Assembly: GCA_947476895.1 (NCBI GenBank)
Contig: CANJRX010000009.1
Coordinates: 1-64,000, forward strand
Length of the DNA stretch: 64,000 nt
Direction of reading: 5' to 3'
DNA from: Fidelibacterota bacterium
Lineage (GTDB): Bacteria > Pseudomonadota > Alphaproteobacteria > Rhodospirillales > Rhodospirillaceae
Shown here: piece after piece, positions 46,834 through 56,446 of the stretch
Layout: each line of letters opens with the position of its first letter
Numbering within the stretch: position 1 is the first letter of the stretch
Made by a program: the position numbers and the translations under genes
Notes under the pieces: generated by a model
Seen by the model: only the letters and a program-made list of their open reading frames with translations
Told to the model about the DNA's origin: nothing
Database searches by the model: none

Positions 46834-47694
46834 GCCCACAATCACGAGAGCGGTCCAAATGAAACCGAAGGCAATCAGGTCGATTTGCGTAAAGGCTTCA
46901 TGGAAGCCGAAGACCGCCATCAGCAAGGTGATGGTGGGAGCTAAATATTGCAGGAAACCCAGGGTGGTCATGCTGACGCGCCGGGCCCCGGCCGCGAACA
47001 TGGCCAGCGGAATGGCGGTGGTCGGCCCTGCCCCAATCAGCAGCAGGTCTTTCAGGGGGGTATCCAGCGAGAACGCACCCACACCCTGCGCCTGCCACCA
47101 CAGGACAAAGCCCAAGGCGAACGGAAACAGCAGCAGCGTTTCAACCAACAGGCCGTCGAGGGCCGCCACAGGGGCGCGCTTGCGCAGGTAGCCGTAGATG
47201 CCAAAACTTATCGCCAAAGCCGGCGCGATCCACGGGAAATGCCCCAAGGACCAGAGCTGCAAAATCAAGGCGACGCTCGCGAGGCCGATACAGAAGAGCC
47301 GCAGCTTTGAAATGTGCTCGCGGAAGAACACAAAGCCCAAAGCGAACGACACCAACGGCGTCATGTAGTAGCCGAGGCTGGACTCAACCAACTGGTTGGT
47401 CTCGACGCAATAGATGTAGATCGCCCAGTTGCCGCTGATGAGCATGCTGGTGATCGCAAGCGTACCCAACGTGCTGGGCGTGCGCATGATCGCGAGCACA
47501 CGGCCCAGGTTTCCGCGGAATGCTGTGACGGCGGCCACGAACACCGCCGACCACACCACGCGCTGCACGGTGATTTGGAACGACGGCACGTCGCCCAAAA
47601 GCCGCCAGTAAATCGGCATGATTCCCCAGATCGTATACGCAGCCGCGGAATAGATTATGCCCGCGCGCGATTCGTCTTGGGGCGCTTCGCTCAC
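46792..47694 (-). CDS. rarD: EamA-family transporter RarD
   Basis: A ten-helix drug/metabolite-type exporter of the RarD branch. The 300-residue protein has the RarD N-terminus [27 protein letters not shown] (about 12-38), [27 protein letters not shown] (about 87-113, typical NW-x-x-YI/ESSLGYYI motif) and a second EamA repeat from about 155. The substrate is unknown. The extreme C-terminus ([11 protein letters not shown]) is encoded by a short tandem repeat that sets the stop codon. It overlaps the serC stop by 4 bases and sits between serC and serA. Confidence 0.9.
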   Translation of the reverse strand: MSEAPQDESRAGIIYSAAAYTIWGIMPIYWRLLGDVPSFQITVQRVVWSAVFVAAVTAFRGNLGRVLAIMRTPSTLGTLAITSMLISGNWAIYIYCVETNQLVESSLGYYMTPLVSFALGFVFFREHISKLRLFCIGLASVALILQLWSLGHFPWIAPALAISFGIYGYLRKRAPVAALDGLLVETLLLFPFALGFVLWWQAQGVGAFSLDTPLKDLLLIGAGPTTAIPLAMFAAGARRVSMTTLGFLQYLAPTITLLMAVFGFHEAFTQIDLIAFGFIWTALVIVGLEGRFSKARTAIF

Positions 47695-48842
47695 GCTGCC
47701 GTTTGCGCCTCAGCGTAAGCCCAGGAGAGCCAGGGCATCAGCTTTTCAAGGTCGGAGGTGTCAACCGTGGCACCACCCCAAATGCGCAAGCCCGGAGGCG
47801 CATCGCGGTAAGCACCGATATCAACCGCAACGCCTTCGGCTTCGAGCAGGCTCGCCATTTTCTTGGCGACTTCGGTCTGCTTTTCCGTGCTGCCGGCTTT
47901 CGGCAGTGTCACGCAGATCGAAGTGCACGAACGGATGTCGGCTTTCTCGGCGAGGAAGGCGATCCAATCGTTCTTGGCAACGAAATCACTGAGGACTTTC
48001 AGGTTGGCTTCCGAGCGCGCGATGAGGCCCTTCAAGCCGCCGACGCTTTCAGCCCAATTGAGGCCGTCCACCGCGTCTTCCACGCAAAGCATGGAGACGG
48101 TGTTGATGGTGTCGCCTTCGAAGATGCCTTCGCTCAATTTGCCTTTGGACGTCAGGCGGAAAATCTTCGGCATGGGCCACGGCGGTGTGTAGCTTTCCAG
48201 GCGCTCAACGGCGCGCGGGCTAATGATCAGCATGCCATGCTGCGCTTCGCCGCCCAGCACTTTCTGCCAGGAGTAGGTGACGACATCAAGCTTATCCCAG
48301 GGCATGTCCATGGCGAACACGGCCGAAGTGGCGTCGCAAATCGTCAAGCCTTTGCGGTCCGACGGAATCCAATTGCCGTTGGGTACGCGCACGCCGGATG
48401 TCGTGCCGTTCCAGGTGAAGACCACATCGTGATCGAAATTCACTTGGGTAAGATCGGGCAGCTTGCCGTAATCGGATTTAATATTGCGGGCGTCTTTCAG
48501 CTTCAGCTGCTTCACGACGTCGGTGACCCAACCTTCGCCGAAGCTTTCCCACGACAGCATATCCACCGGACGCGCACCCAGCGTATGCCACAGCATCATT
48601 TCAACAGCGCCGGTATCGGACGCCGGAACGATCGCGATCCGGTAGTCAGCCGGCACGCCCAAGATGGCGCGGGTTTTGTCGATCACCTGCTTGATGCGGG
48701 CTTTCGCCGGCTTCGCGCGGTGAGAACGGCCCACCAGGGCGCCCTTCAAAGCATCGAGAGTCCAGCCGGGACGCTTGGCGCAAGGACCGGAAGAAAACTG
48801 GTTACGCGCCGGTTTGACCGACGGCTTGGCATTCGCTGACAT
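47691..48842 (-). CDS. serC: phosphoserine aminotransferase
   Basis: PLP enzyme for the second step of serine synthesis. The 383-residue product begins [27 protein letters not shown], the alphaproteobacterial/Rhizobium-type SerC form that is longer than E. coli SerC and differs in its N-terminus. The PLP lysine lies in [23 protein letters not shown] near 190-212, and [16 protein letters not shown] is near 143-158. The family also acts on 4-phosphohydroxythreonine in vitamin B6 synthesis. It heads a serC-rarD-serA group on the minus strand. Confidence 0.93.
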   Translation of the reverse strand: MSANAKPSVKPARNQFSSGPCAKRPGWTLDALKGALVGRSHRAKPAKARIKQVIDKTRAILGVPADYRIAIVPASDTGAVEMMLWHTLGARPVDMLSWESFGEGWVTDVVKQLKLKDARNIKSDYGKLPDLTQVNFDHDVVFTWNGTTSGVRVPNGNWIPSDRKGLTICDATSAVFAMDMPWDKLDVVTYSWQKVLGGEAQHGMLIISPRAVERLESYTPPWPMPKIFRLTSKGKLSEGIFEGDTINTVSMLCVEDAVDGLNWAESVGGLKGLIARSEANLKVLSDFVAKNDWIAFLAEKADIRSCTSICVTLPKAGSTEKQTEVAKKMASLLEAEGVAVDIGAYRDAPPGLRIWGGATVDTSDLEKLMPWLSWAYAEAQTAA

Positions 48843-48946
48843 GGGGAGCTTGATCCTGTGGAGGGCCTGAAAGGGGGCGGAGTTTAGGAACCGTTCCCAT
48901 GCCCGTCAATGCGCCTGAAACCCGCAGGATTCTGCGGTTTTTTGGC

Positions 48947-49756
48947 TTATTTGGCGGGGCTGAAAGGCCCGACCGTATGGCCGTGGTTCAGGGGTCCGTG
49001 CCCCTGCCCCAAACCCGGTGCGGTTTGCATGGCTTTGCGCACATAGGCCCGCGCGCGGGCGACCGCATCAGGCAAGGACATTTTGTCGGCCAGGCCCGCC
49101 GCGATGGCCGAAGCCAACGTGCAGCCAGTGCCGTGGGTGGCAGCGGTCTCCAGGCGGCTGTCTTCGAAACGCATGATGTCGGTGGCGGTGATCAGAAGAT
49201 CAACGACGCGTGGCCCTTCCAGATGACCACCCTTTAGAAGAACTGCGTGCGCGCCAAGTTTGCGCAGCGCCGGTATTGCCGCATCCATATCATCAACGGT
49301 CTTGATGCGGCGCCCCGTAAGCGCTTCAGCTTCCGGCAGGTTGGGCGTGATGAGCGCAGCACCGCGCACGAGATGTTCGATCAAGGCTGTCGCTGCATCT
49401 TCGTGCAACAACGCATGGCCACCTTTGGCGCGCATCACCGGATCGACGACGCGGGGAATGTTTGGCCCCGACTTTTTCAAAGCTTCACTCACCGCTGCGA
49501 TGATCGGTACCGACGCCAACATGCCGGTCTTGATGACATCCGCGCCGATGTCTTCCAGCACAGCAGCGATTTGTGCGGCCACCGCATCCGTCGGCACTTC
49601 ATGAACGCCGCGCACACCCAGCGTATTTTGAACGGTGATGGCGGTAACGGCCGTCATGGCATAGCCGCCCAGCGCCGTAACGGTTTTGATGTCGGCTTGA
49701 ATCCCCGCGCCACCGCCGGAGTCAGAACCCGCAATGATGAGAACGCGACCTATCAT
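48947..49756 (-). CDS. thiD: hydroxymethylpyrimidine/phosphomethylpyrimidine kinase
   Basis: Two-step kinase making HMP-pyrophosphate for thiamine synthesis and salvage. The 269-residue ribokinase-fold protein has IAGSDSGGGAGIQADIKTVTALGGYAMTA (about 8-36), TPNLPEAEALTG near 138-149, and the anion-hole motif THGTGCTLASAIAAGLA near 209-225. Single-domain form, no ThiE fusion. No TPP riboswitch was recognised upstream. It ends at 48947 and starts one base from the stop of the DUF gene upstream. Confidence 0.94.
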   Translation of the reverse strand: MIGRVLIIAGSDSGGGAGIQADIKTVTALGGYAMTAVTAITVQNTLGVRGVHEVPTDAVAAQIAAVLEDIGADVIKTGMLASVPIIAAVSEALKKSGPNIPRVVDPVMRAKGGHALLHEDAATALIEHLVRGAALITPNLPEAEALTGRRIKTVDDMDAAIPALRKLGAHAVLLKGGHLEGPRVVDLLITATDIMRFEDSRLETAATHGTGCTLASAIAAGLADKMSLPDAVARARAYVRKAMQTAPGLGQGHGPLNHGHTVGPFSPAK

Positions 49757-50332
49757 CTATGCCGCCGCCGCCTCGGTCGGGGCCAGAACATCCATTCCTT
49801 CCGGCGGATCGGGAAGGAACGTCGCCCAGATTCCGAAACCGAGCAGGAGGGCACCAACCGCTATCCACGCCATATTCGCCTTAGTGAAATGGGCATTGCG
49901 GTCGAAATTCAGATTCTGAGATTCATTTGCGCGATTGGCCGCTATCTGCGCCGGAATCAGAAATGCAAACGTAAAGAGGGACACGAGAAAATAAGGATCC
50001 GGCAGGTGATTAAAATACAAAGAGCCTATGATGTAACCCGCCGTCGACCAACCCGGGTAACTCCGCGCTCCAGTTGGGCCGGCTATTTTTTGAATTCTGG
50101 AAAACAGACTGTAGCAGAAAATAAATACAAATATCGTGCGCGCAGTAGGATTGATGTCGAGGTTTTCCCGCCACCTCAATGCCTGCCAGTGCTTGAAAAA
50201 CCAATAGAGCTGATAGAGCCCAAACGTAAAGAACGACATAACTGCGAGTTTGAAAACCGATATCGAAAAAAGCGGCTCAATCTCGGTATTGTTCTCGACC
50301 GCCAAAACTGCGTCCGGCGGCGACTCAGTCAT
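49757..50332 (-). CDS. membrane protein, possibly DUF4234-like
   Basis: A 191-residue protein with about four helices. The segment LFSISVFKLAVMSFFTFGLYQLYWFFKHWQALR (about 19-51), with its F-x-TFGLY-x-x-YWF pattern, resembles DUF4234 proteins of unknown role. Further helices lie at about 65-80 (IFVFIFCYSLFSRI), 97-130 and 155-172. The nucleotide sequence is visibly AT-richer (around 50060-50140) than the neighbouring thiD and glmM, suggesting a later insertion between them. Its ATG overlaps the glmM stop (TAATG), and it lies adjacent to thiD. Confidence 0.7.
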   Translation of the reverse strand: MTESPPDAVLAVENNTEIEPLFSISVFKLAVMSFFTFGLYQLYWFFKHWQALRWRENLDINPTARTIFVFIFCYSLFSRIQKIAGPTGARSYPGWSTAGYIIGSLYFNHLPDPYFLVSLFTFAFLIPAQIAANRANESQNLNFDRNAHFTKANMAWIAVGALLLGFGIWATFLPDPPEGMDVLAPTEAAAA

Positions 50333-51693
50333 TACGCCGCCGCCTTCGTGATTACCGCCGACAATTCCGCCACAACCGTATCGACTTCCTTGGCGTCGTC
50401 ACCTTCGGCCATGATGCGGATCAAAGGTTCGGTGCCTGACTTGCGGATCACCAATCTGCCACGGCCGCTTAGGCGTTTTTCAACAGCTGCGATGGCGGAC
50501 TGCACGGCTTCCAGCTTCAAAACCGCATCAGCGTTTGCGCCGCTCCCGAGTTTTACGTTGCGCAACAGCTGTGGCACGGGTTTGAACAAACGTAGGGTTT
50601 CGCTGGCGGGTTTGCCGTTTTCAACAAGCGCCGCCAAAACCTGCAGCGCTGCGATGACGCCGTCGCCGGTGGTGGCGTGCTGGCCCATGATGATGTGGCC
50701 CGACTGCTCGCCGCCGAGGTTGTAGCCGCCTTCGCGCATCTGCTCGACCACATAGCGGTCGCCGACTTTGGTGCGCAGAAGTTTGATGTCCTGTGCCTGC
50801 AGGTAACGTTCCAGGCCCAAGTTGCTCATGACCGTCGAGACCACCGCGCCGCCTTCAAGCTGCTTGCTGCGCTGGAGGTGCTGCGCGATCAAGGCCAGCA
50901 CCTGGTCGCCGTCAACCATCTCGCCGCGCTCGTCGCAGAACAGAACACGGTCGGCGTCGCCGTCGAGGGCCAGACCCAAGTGCGCGCGATAAAGCGGCAC
51001 CAGCTCCTGCATGCGCTGCGGATACAGCGAACCGCATTCGCGGTTGATGTTGAAGCCATCGGGTTCAACACCGACTTTGATAACTTCCGCGCCTAGTTCC
51101 CAAAATACCGTTGGCGCCACTTTGTAGGCCGCGCCATTGGCGCAATCGACCACGATGCGAAGGCCATCCAAACGCACACCGCGCGGAAATGTGGTCTTGG
51201 CATATTCGATGTAGCGACCGGCGGCGTCTTCCAGGCGTTTGGCGCGGCCCAAGCTAGGTGCTGCGATACGCGCTTCACCCAGATCGCTGCCCATCATAGC
51301 TTCGATCTCGGCTTCAAGGGCGTCGGAGAGTTTGTAGCCGTCGGGACCAAACAACTTGATGCCGTTATCCTCGAACGGATTGTGCGAGGCCGAAATCATC
51401 ACACCCAAATCGCAGCGCATGGAGCGCGTGAGCATGGCAATGGCCGGTGTGGGGATCGGGCCTACGAGAATTACGTCCATGCCGACCGAGACAAACCCCG
51501 CCACCAAGGCCGGTTCCAACATGTAACCCGACAGGCGCGTGTCTTTGCCGATCACCACCGTGTGCCGGTGATTGCCGCGCGTAAAACGCCGCCCCGCCGC
51601 CACGCCAAGGCGCATGATCGTTTCGGCGGTCATGGGTTCAGTATTGGCAAGGCCGCGGACGCCGTCGGTGCCGAACAGTTTGCGACCAGTCAT
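50332..51693 (-). CDS. glmM: phosphoglucosamine mutase
   Basis: This enzyme interconverts glucosamine-6-phosphate and -1-phosphate for UDP-GlcNAc and peptidoglycan. Using the ATG at 51693 the product has 453 residues. The phospho-accepting serine is Ser103 in [13 protein letters not shown], the metal loop is DGDADRV near 240-246, the sugar-binding EQSGH near 325 and the phosphate-binding [15 protein letters not shown] near 415. The start is supported by GGAG 5 bases upstream. A longer frame from 51753 lacks homology. It follows folP in a conserved ftsH-folP-glmM order. Confidence 0.96.
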   Translation of the reverse strand: MTGRKLFGTDGVRGLANTEPMTAETIMRLGVAAGRRFTRGNHRHTVVIGKDTRLSGYMLEPALVAGFVSVGMDVILVGPIPTPAIAMLTRSMRCDLGVMISASHNPFEDNGIKLFGPDGYKLSDALEAEIEAMMGSDLGEARIAAPSLGRAKRLEDAAGRYIEYAKTTFPRGVRLDGLRIVVDCANGAAYKVAPTVFWELGAEVIKVGVEPDGFNINRECGSLYPQRMQELVPLYRAHLGLALDGDADRVLFCDERGEMVDGDQVLALIAQHLQRSKQLEGGAVVSTVMSNLGLERYLQAQDIKLLRTKVGDRYVVEQMREGGYNLGGEQSGHIIMGQHATTGDGVIAALQVLAALVENGKPASETLRLFKPVPQLLRNVKLGSGANADAVLKLEAVQSAIAAVEKRLSGRGRLVIRKSGTEPLIRIMAEGDDAKEVDTVVAELSAVITKAAA

Positions 51694-51764
51694 AAGGTCT
51701 CCAGAGGAAGGGGCTTGGCGGGTAGTTTTGAGCTTTCGTACATATGGAATCAAGTGCGGGCTAA

Positions 51765-52853
51765 TTAGTTCCCGTTATTAAAGCGAGCCGCTACCACTAA
51801 GGCCTGACGAGTCTCAGGCACGTCGTGAACTCTCAGGATCTGCGCCCCCTGGGCCACGGCATGCAAAGCTGCTGCCAAGGAACCGGGCAACCGGTCTTGG
51901 GCGAGCTCGCCCTTACTCATGCGGCCGATGAAGCCTTTGCGAGATGCCCCAAAAGCCACGGCGCAGCCAAGACCCCGGAACATGGCGAGGTGATCCATAA
52001 TGGCGGCATTGTGTACGTCGGTTTTGCCGAAGCCGAGGCCCGGGTCGATGGCTATGCGCGACTTGGGAATGCCGGCGGCGACACAGGCTGCAACGCGTTC
52101 GGCCAAGAACCCCGCAATATCCCCCGGCGCCCACACATAGCGTGGATCGTTTTGCATGGTCTGCGGAGTGCCCTGCATATGCATGAGGATCACCGCGACA
52201 TTGCCGCGCGCGGCGATCTCCAACGCCTTTTCGTCTTTGAGAGCCGTGATATCGTTGACGATCGCGGCCCCGGCTGAAATGGCTTCCGTCATCACACCGA
52301 CGTGCCGCGTGTCGATGGACACTTTAATGCCGCGCGCGACCAATGTACTCACGACCGGAATTGTCCGCGCGATTTCTTCCGTCACACTTACGGGTTTAGC
52401 GCCCGGACGTGTGGACTCACCCCCCACGTCGATGATCGCAGCCCCCGCCTCGACCATGGCGAGGCCGTGCGCAATCGCAGCCTCGTGAGGCCAGTGCTGG
52501 CCACAGTCGGAGAAACTATCGGGCGTGACATTCAGCACGCCCATGAGGACGGGCTTCGTGATGTCGAAGCCAGTAAATGCGGGCTGCGCCCCTAACACCG
52601 CCATCTGCGCTTCGATAGACGCCCGGATATGCGACGGGATCGAACGCGCATCTTTGTCATAGGCCGCCCGTACAATCGCACCCAAGCGCGTATAAGTGCC
52701 GTTCTCGAAGGTCGACACTTCCATGGCGCCGTAAGCCATATCCGCACCCAACGGCCACGCCCACTTCGCGGCAACGGCTTCCGTTGCCGCCTTGCCGGAA
52801 AGCAGCGCGCGCGGCGTGATGTAGGCTTGGATCGGTGGTTGCTTTTTGAACAT
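51765..52853 (-). CDS. folP: dihydropteroate synthase with an N-terminal extension
   Basis: This enzyme condenses p-aminobenzoate with hydroxymethyldihydropterin diphosphate in folate synthesis. The TIM-barrel domain starts near residue 103 with [15 protein letters not shown] and contains [11 protein letters not shown] near 140-150, NDITALKDE near 190, DPGLGFGKT near 263 and [11 protein letters not shown] near 300. At 362 residues it is longer than the usual 270-280, because about 100 residues precede the barrel (containing [26 protein letters not shown]). The extension has no motif I know. Start ATG at 52853. Confidence 0.93.
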   Translation of the reverse strand: MFKKQPPIQAYITPRALLSGKAATEAVAAKWAWPLGADMAYGAMEVSTFENGTYTRLGAIVRAAYDKDARSIPSHIRASIEAQMAVLGAQPAFTGFDITKPVLMGVLNVTPDSFSDCGQHWPHEAAIAHGLAMVEAGAAIIDVGGESTRPGAKPVSVTEEIARTIPVVSTLVARGIKVSIDTRHVGVMTEAISAGAAIVNDITALKDEKALEIAARGNVAVILMHMQGTPQTMQNDPRYVWAPGDIAGFLAERVAACVAAGIPKSRIAIDPGLGFGKTDVHNAAIMDHLAMFRGLGCAVAFGASRKGFIGRMSKGELAQDRLPGSLAAALHAVAQGAQILRVHDVPETRQALVVAARFNNGN

Positions 52854-52881
52854 GCCGAAACATACGACGGACGGAGGAATG

Positions 52882-52972
52882 AAACGACCCCCTCCTAACC
52901 TCCCCCTTTCAGGGGGAGGAACTCCTTTTTATTCCCTCCCCTGCAAGGGGAGGGTCAGGGAGGGGTCGTTCC
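52882..52972. repeat. GC-rich palindromic intergenic repeat, copy 2 (complete)
   Basis: This complete copy has outer arms ACGACCCC-x-TCC and GGAGGGGTCGT that pair over about 85 bases, enclosing two inner hairpins CCTCCCCC-tttca-GGGGGAGG and CTCCCCT-gca-AGGGGAG. The two copies in the window share the same modules in the same order and have few differences. It lies between ftsH and folP, immediately next to the ftsH terminator. It could be a non-autonomous (REP- or MITE-like) element. Confidence 0.82.
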
Positions 52973-52980
52973 TTTATCCA

Positions 52981-53012
52981 CAAACAAAAACCCCGCCTTT
53001 TGAGGCGGGGTT
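52981..53012 (-). terminator. intrinsic terminator of ftsH
   Basis: The 10-bp stem AACCCCGCCT / AGGCGGGGTT with a 4-base loop (TTTG) lies about 26 bases past the ftsH stop. On the minus strand it is followed by TTTTTGTTTG. A textbook Rho-independent terminator separating ftsH from folP. Confidence 0.9.
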
Positions 53013-53037
53013 CATGTTAGTTCGCTAAAGCTATTCC

Positions 53038-54963
53038 CTATGCGCCGGGCTGTGGCGCGGGGTCTTGGCCGAAGGGCGGACGTCCGGCTGGCGCGCCTGA
53101 GGGCGGCACTGAGGAACGGCGGCCCGGTTCGCGCGGACGCGGCGGGTTCTTCTCCTTGTCGATCTTCTCGCCGCGTAGCAGCGCTTCGATTTCTTCGCGG
53201 CTCAGGGTTTCGTGCTCGAGCAGGCCCTGCGCGATGATTTCCAGCTGCTCGCGATGATCCTCAAGGATCTTGCGCGCGGTCGCTTCACCGTGCTCGACGA
53301 ACTTACGCACTTCTTCATCGATCAAACCGGCGGTGGCGTCAGACACGTTTTTAGTCTGCGTCACCGAATGGCCCAGGAAGACTTCGCCCTGGTTGTCGGT
53401 GTAACGCAGCGGTCCAAGCTTCTCTGAGAAGCCGTACTCGGTGACCATCTTGCGCGCGATGTCGGTAGCGCGGCGGATGTCGTCCGACGCACCGGTGGTC
53501 ACGCGGTCCATACCAAAGGTCATTTCTTCGGCGACACGGCCGCCGAACAAGCTGGCCAGCTGGGCCTGCAGTTCGATCTTAGACATGCTGTACTTGTCGC
53601 GTTCCGGCAGGAACATCGTCACACCCAGCGCACGGCCGCGCGGAATGATGGTGACCTTGTGCAAAGGCTCATGGCTCGGCACATGCAGCATGACGAGCGC
53701 GTGGCCGCCTTCGTGATACGCGGTCAGCTTCTTCTCGTCTTCGGACATGACCATGGAGCGGCGTTCCGCACCCATCAGCACTTTGTCTTTAGCTTCTTCG
53801 AATTCCTGCATGCCCAAGACGCGCTTGGCTTTACGCGCGGCCAGCAACGCGGCTTCGTTCACCAGGTTCGCGAGATCGGCGCCTGAGAACCCAGGCGTAC
53901 CGCGCGCGATAACTTTCAAGTCGACGTCAGAGCCCAACGGCGTCTTCTTGCTGTGAACCTGCAAGATGCGCTCGCGGCCGACGATGTCGGGGTTCGGCAC
54001 CACGACCTGACGGTCGAAGCGGCCCGGACGCAACAGCGCCGGATCGAGAACGTCGGGACGGTTGGTGGCGGCGATCAGAATAACGCCTTCGTTGGCTTCG
54101 AAGCCATCCATCTCGACCAGCAACTGGTTCAAGGTCTGTTCGCGTTCGTCGTTACCGCCGCCGAGACCAGCGCCGCGATGACGGCCGACCGCATCGATTT
54201 CGTCGATGAAGATAATGCACGGCGCGTTCTTCTTGCCCTGCTCGAACATGTCGCGCACACGAGATGCGCCAACGCCGACGAACATTTCAACGAAGTCAGA
54301 GCCCGAGATGGTGAAGAACGGCACGTTGGCTTCACCGGCGATGGAGCGCGCCAGCAGCGTCTTACCGGTACCCGGAGGACCAACCAGCAGCACGCCCTTG
54401 GGGATTTTGCCGCCCAGGCGCTGGAACTTCTGCGGGTCGCGCAAGAATTCGACGATTTCTTCTAATTCTTGTTTGGCTTCTTCTACGCCCGCCACGTCAT
54501 CAAACGTGACGCGGCCCTGCTTTTCCGTCAGCAGCTTGGCGCGAGACTTGCCAAAGCCCATGGCTTTGCCGCCGCCGCCCTGCATCTGGCGCATGAAGAA
54601 GATCCATACGCCGATCAAAAGCAGCATCGGGAACCAGGACACGATGATGCCCCAGAACGACAGTTCGTTGTCGGTACGCGGAACGGCTTTGATGGTGACG
54701 TTATGCTCGCGCAGGCTCGGGACCAGGGTGGGGTCTTCCGGTGCATAGGTGCGGAAATCGCCGCCCGACTTGAACGAGCCGGAGATATTCGGACCTTGGA
54801 TGGTGACGTCTTGAATGTCGCTGCGCTCGACCGCGGCCATGAAATCGGAGAAATAAATCTCCTTGCTGGCGCCCTGTCGCGCTCCACCCTGGAACAGGTT
54901 GAACAGCGCAACGACGCAGACCAGGATAATGGCCCACAGCATGAGATTACGGCTGATATTCAA
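53038..54963 (-). CDS. ftsH: ATP-dependent zinc metalloprotease FtsH
   Basis: Membrane-anchored AAA+ protease that removes misassembled membrane proteins and labile cytosolic regulators. In 641 residues: helices at about 8-25 and 103-124 flanking a small periplasmic domain, Walker A GPPGTGKT at 195-202, Walker [11 protein letters not shown] near 251-260, arginine-finger region R-x-GRFDRQV near 304-311 and the zinc motif HEGGH near 420 (the usual middle Ala is Gly, metal ligands retained). The C-terminus is Pro/Arg-rich. The likely start codon is TTG at 54963, with AGGGG 6 bases upstream; an ATG seven codons later is less likely. A heat-shock-type promoter lies upstream. Confidence 0.95.
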   Translation of the reverse strand: MNISRNLMLWAIILVCVVALFNLFQGGARQGASKEIYFSDFMAAVERSDIQDVTIQGPNISGSFKSGGDFRTYAPEDPTLVPSLREHNVTIKAVPRTDNELSFWGIIVSWFPMLLLIGVWIFFMRQMQGGGGKAMGFGKSRAKLLTEKQGRVTFDDVAGVEEAKQELEEIVEFLRDPQKFQRLGGKIPKGVLLVGPPGTGKTLLARSIAGEANVPFFTISGSDFVEMFVGVGASRVRDMFEQGKKNAPCIIFIDEIDAVGRHRGAGLGGGNDEREQTLNQLLVEMDGFEANEGVILIAATNRPDVLDPALLRPGRFDRQVVVPNPDIVGRERILQVHSKKTPLGSDVDLKVIARGTPGFSGADLANLVNEAALLAARKAKRVLGMQEFEEAKDKVLMGAERRSMVMSEDEKKLTAYHEGGHALVMLHVPSHEPLHKVTIIPRGRALGVTMFLPERDKYSMSKIELQAQLASLFGGRVAEEMTFGMDRVTTGASDDIRRATDIARKMVTEYGFSEKLGPLRYTDNQGEVFLGHSVTQTKNVSDATAGLIDEEVRKFVEHGEATARKILEDHREQLEIIAQGLLEHETLSREEIEALLRGEKIDKEKNPPRPREPGRRSSVPPSGAPAGRPPFGQDPAPQPGA

Positions 54964-55018
54964 GTCGGTCCCCTAACAAGATGGACGGGTTGAAAAGCAC
55001 AGTTTGGAATGGTTAAGA

Positions 55019-55049
55019 CCTAAATAGTGCGCCAAAGCGCCAAAGCAAG
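55019..55049 (-). promoter_or_regulatory. candidate RpoH (sigma-32) promoter of ftsH
   Basis: CTTG (RC of 55046-55049), 17 bases, then ACTATTTAGG (RC of 55019-55028) on the minus strand. Against CYTATNTNNG only the first base differs. It lies about 56 bases upstream of the ftsH start, in the only sizeable gap between tilS and ftsH. Confidence 0.65.
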
Positions 55050-55091
55050 CAAAGCGTTTATAACCCTAGATAGTTACGACACTTTTCAGTG

Positions 55092-56444
55092 TCACAATTT
55101 GGCATCACCGCTTGTTCTGCAGGCTTTTTCCTCAGAAATGCTAGTCAGTCCAAGGCGAAAGCCCGCCAATTCCGCCACGTCGCCGCGCGTAAAGCCCACA
55201 TGAGGCAGTGCTGCGAGACCATTAGCGTCGAATAACGCGGGTAATGTGACACGCACGCGGGCGGGAATATCGTCCAGCCTCGCCCGCTCGATGTCTGACA
55301 AAGCTGTCAGATCGGCGGTGGCGCCCAACCGCGAAATCGTGAAATCCGGCGCGGCGTTCGAGACGGCCAAGCTCAGTTTAAAGCGGCCATCCCAGATGAC
55401 TGAGGTATTGGCCTCAAGCGTCGTGTCCTCGGTGATTTGGGCCGCCTCGCGGCTGATAACCACATCACCGCCATCGCGGGCAATGAAGCATCCGTGCAAG
55501 GTCGCATCGGCCCAGGGGCCGGAAGTCATGCGGCCGTAGAGGCGCGTGAGGCTTTCAAAGCGCGGGCCATAGGCCTGTCCACCAGCAGCCGTCAGAAGGC
55601 GCGAAAGTGCCCTGAGCGCGATTTCCTCGGGCGCGGCGAGAATGTCAGCGAGCGACAGGCGCGTAACGCCGTAAGCATCCCATGAACCCTTCGCGAGTAG
55701 CGCAGCAACGGCATAATCCAGCGCCGCCCTCGCCCGCTGCAAATGTCCGATTGTGGCTAGGAGGCGGTCGCGGGTCAGACCTTCGCGTTCCAACAGCTCT
55801 TGCGCCTGGCGGAAGCGCACACGCGTGCTGGCAGCGCTTTCATTGGACGGATCTTCGATCCACGGCTGATCCATCTCGCGGCAGGCGTCGAGCAATTGCG
55901 CCTTGGTGAAACCCAACAGCGGACGGGACACGACAATTCCATCTCTCACGACCGTGGGCGCCATAGCCGCAAGGCCGTCGACACCGCTGCCGCGCGAAAG
56001 CCGCAGCAGAAAAGTCTCAACCTGATCGTCGGCATGATGCGCCACAAACAGATGCGAGCAGCCGTTGGCCGAGCACCAGTCGGTCATCAAGCCGTAGCGC
56101 GCTTCGCGTGCAGCACTTTGGGCGCTGCGTGTCAGCGTGCGCGCATGAGGACCGTCGTTCCAGGCGAGAACCGTGTGCGGAATGTCATGAAGATCAAGCC
56201 ACGCACCCACTTGCTGCGCCTCAACAGCGGCAGCATCGCGCAAGCGGTGATCAACCGTCAGGGCCTGCACAAAAACTTTATTGGGAATTGCCCAGGCCGC
56301 CAGCAAACGCGCGAGCGCCATGCTGTCGCCGCCGCCGGAGACGGCTACAGCAACGCGCGCACCGGGCATGAGACGAAAGCCGGCCATGGCCGCAGAAAAC
56401 TGCGCGGCAATATTTACGGGTTGATGTTTTGGGTGCGACTGCAC
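55092..56444 (-). CDS. tilS: tRNA(Ile)-lysidine synthase
   Basis: This enzyme modifies C34 of tRNA-Ile(CAU) to lysidine so that it reads AUA. The PP-loop ATP-binding motif is VAVAVSGGGDS (31-41), and AHHADDQVETFLLRLSRGSGVDGLA is near 135-160, both typical of the TilS N-terminal domain. Residues about 230-450 form the variable C-terminal part. Total length 450 fits the alphaproteobacterial form. The likely start is GTG at 56444, 2 bases past the cpoB stop, and an internal methionine is possible. The gene lies between cpoB and ftsH, the usual place. Confidence 0.9.
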   Translation of the reverse strand: MQSHPKHQPVNIAAQFSAAMAGFRLMPGARVAVAVSGGGDSMALARLLAAWAIPNKVFVQALTVDHRLRDAAAVEAQQVGAWLDLHDIPHTVLAWNDGPHARTLTRSAQSAAREARYGLMTDWCSANGCSHLFVAHHADDQVETFLLRLSRGSGVDGLAAMAPTVVRDGIVVSRPLLGFTKAQLLDACREMDQPWIEDPSNESAASTRVRFRQAQELLEREGLTRDRLLATIGHLQRARAALDYAVAALLAKGSWDAYGVTRLSLADILAAPEEIALRALSRLLTAAGGQAYGPRFESLTRLYGRMTSGPWADATLHGCFIARDGGDVVISREAAQITEDTTLEANTSVIWDGRFKLSLAVSNAAPDFTISRLGATADLTALSDIERARLDDIPARVRVTLPALFDANGLAALPHVGFTRGDVAELAGFRLGLTSISEEKACRTSGDAKL

Positions 56445-56446
56445 CG

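Noticed and set aside
53700-53730. FtsH HEGGH as a catalytic defect
   Set aside because: The two zinc-ligand histidines and the catalytic glutamate are intact. Only the variable middle residue changes, so activity is expected.
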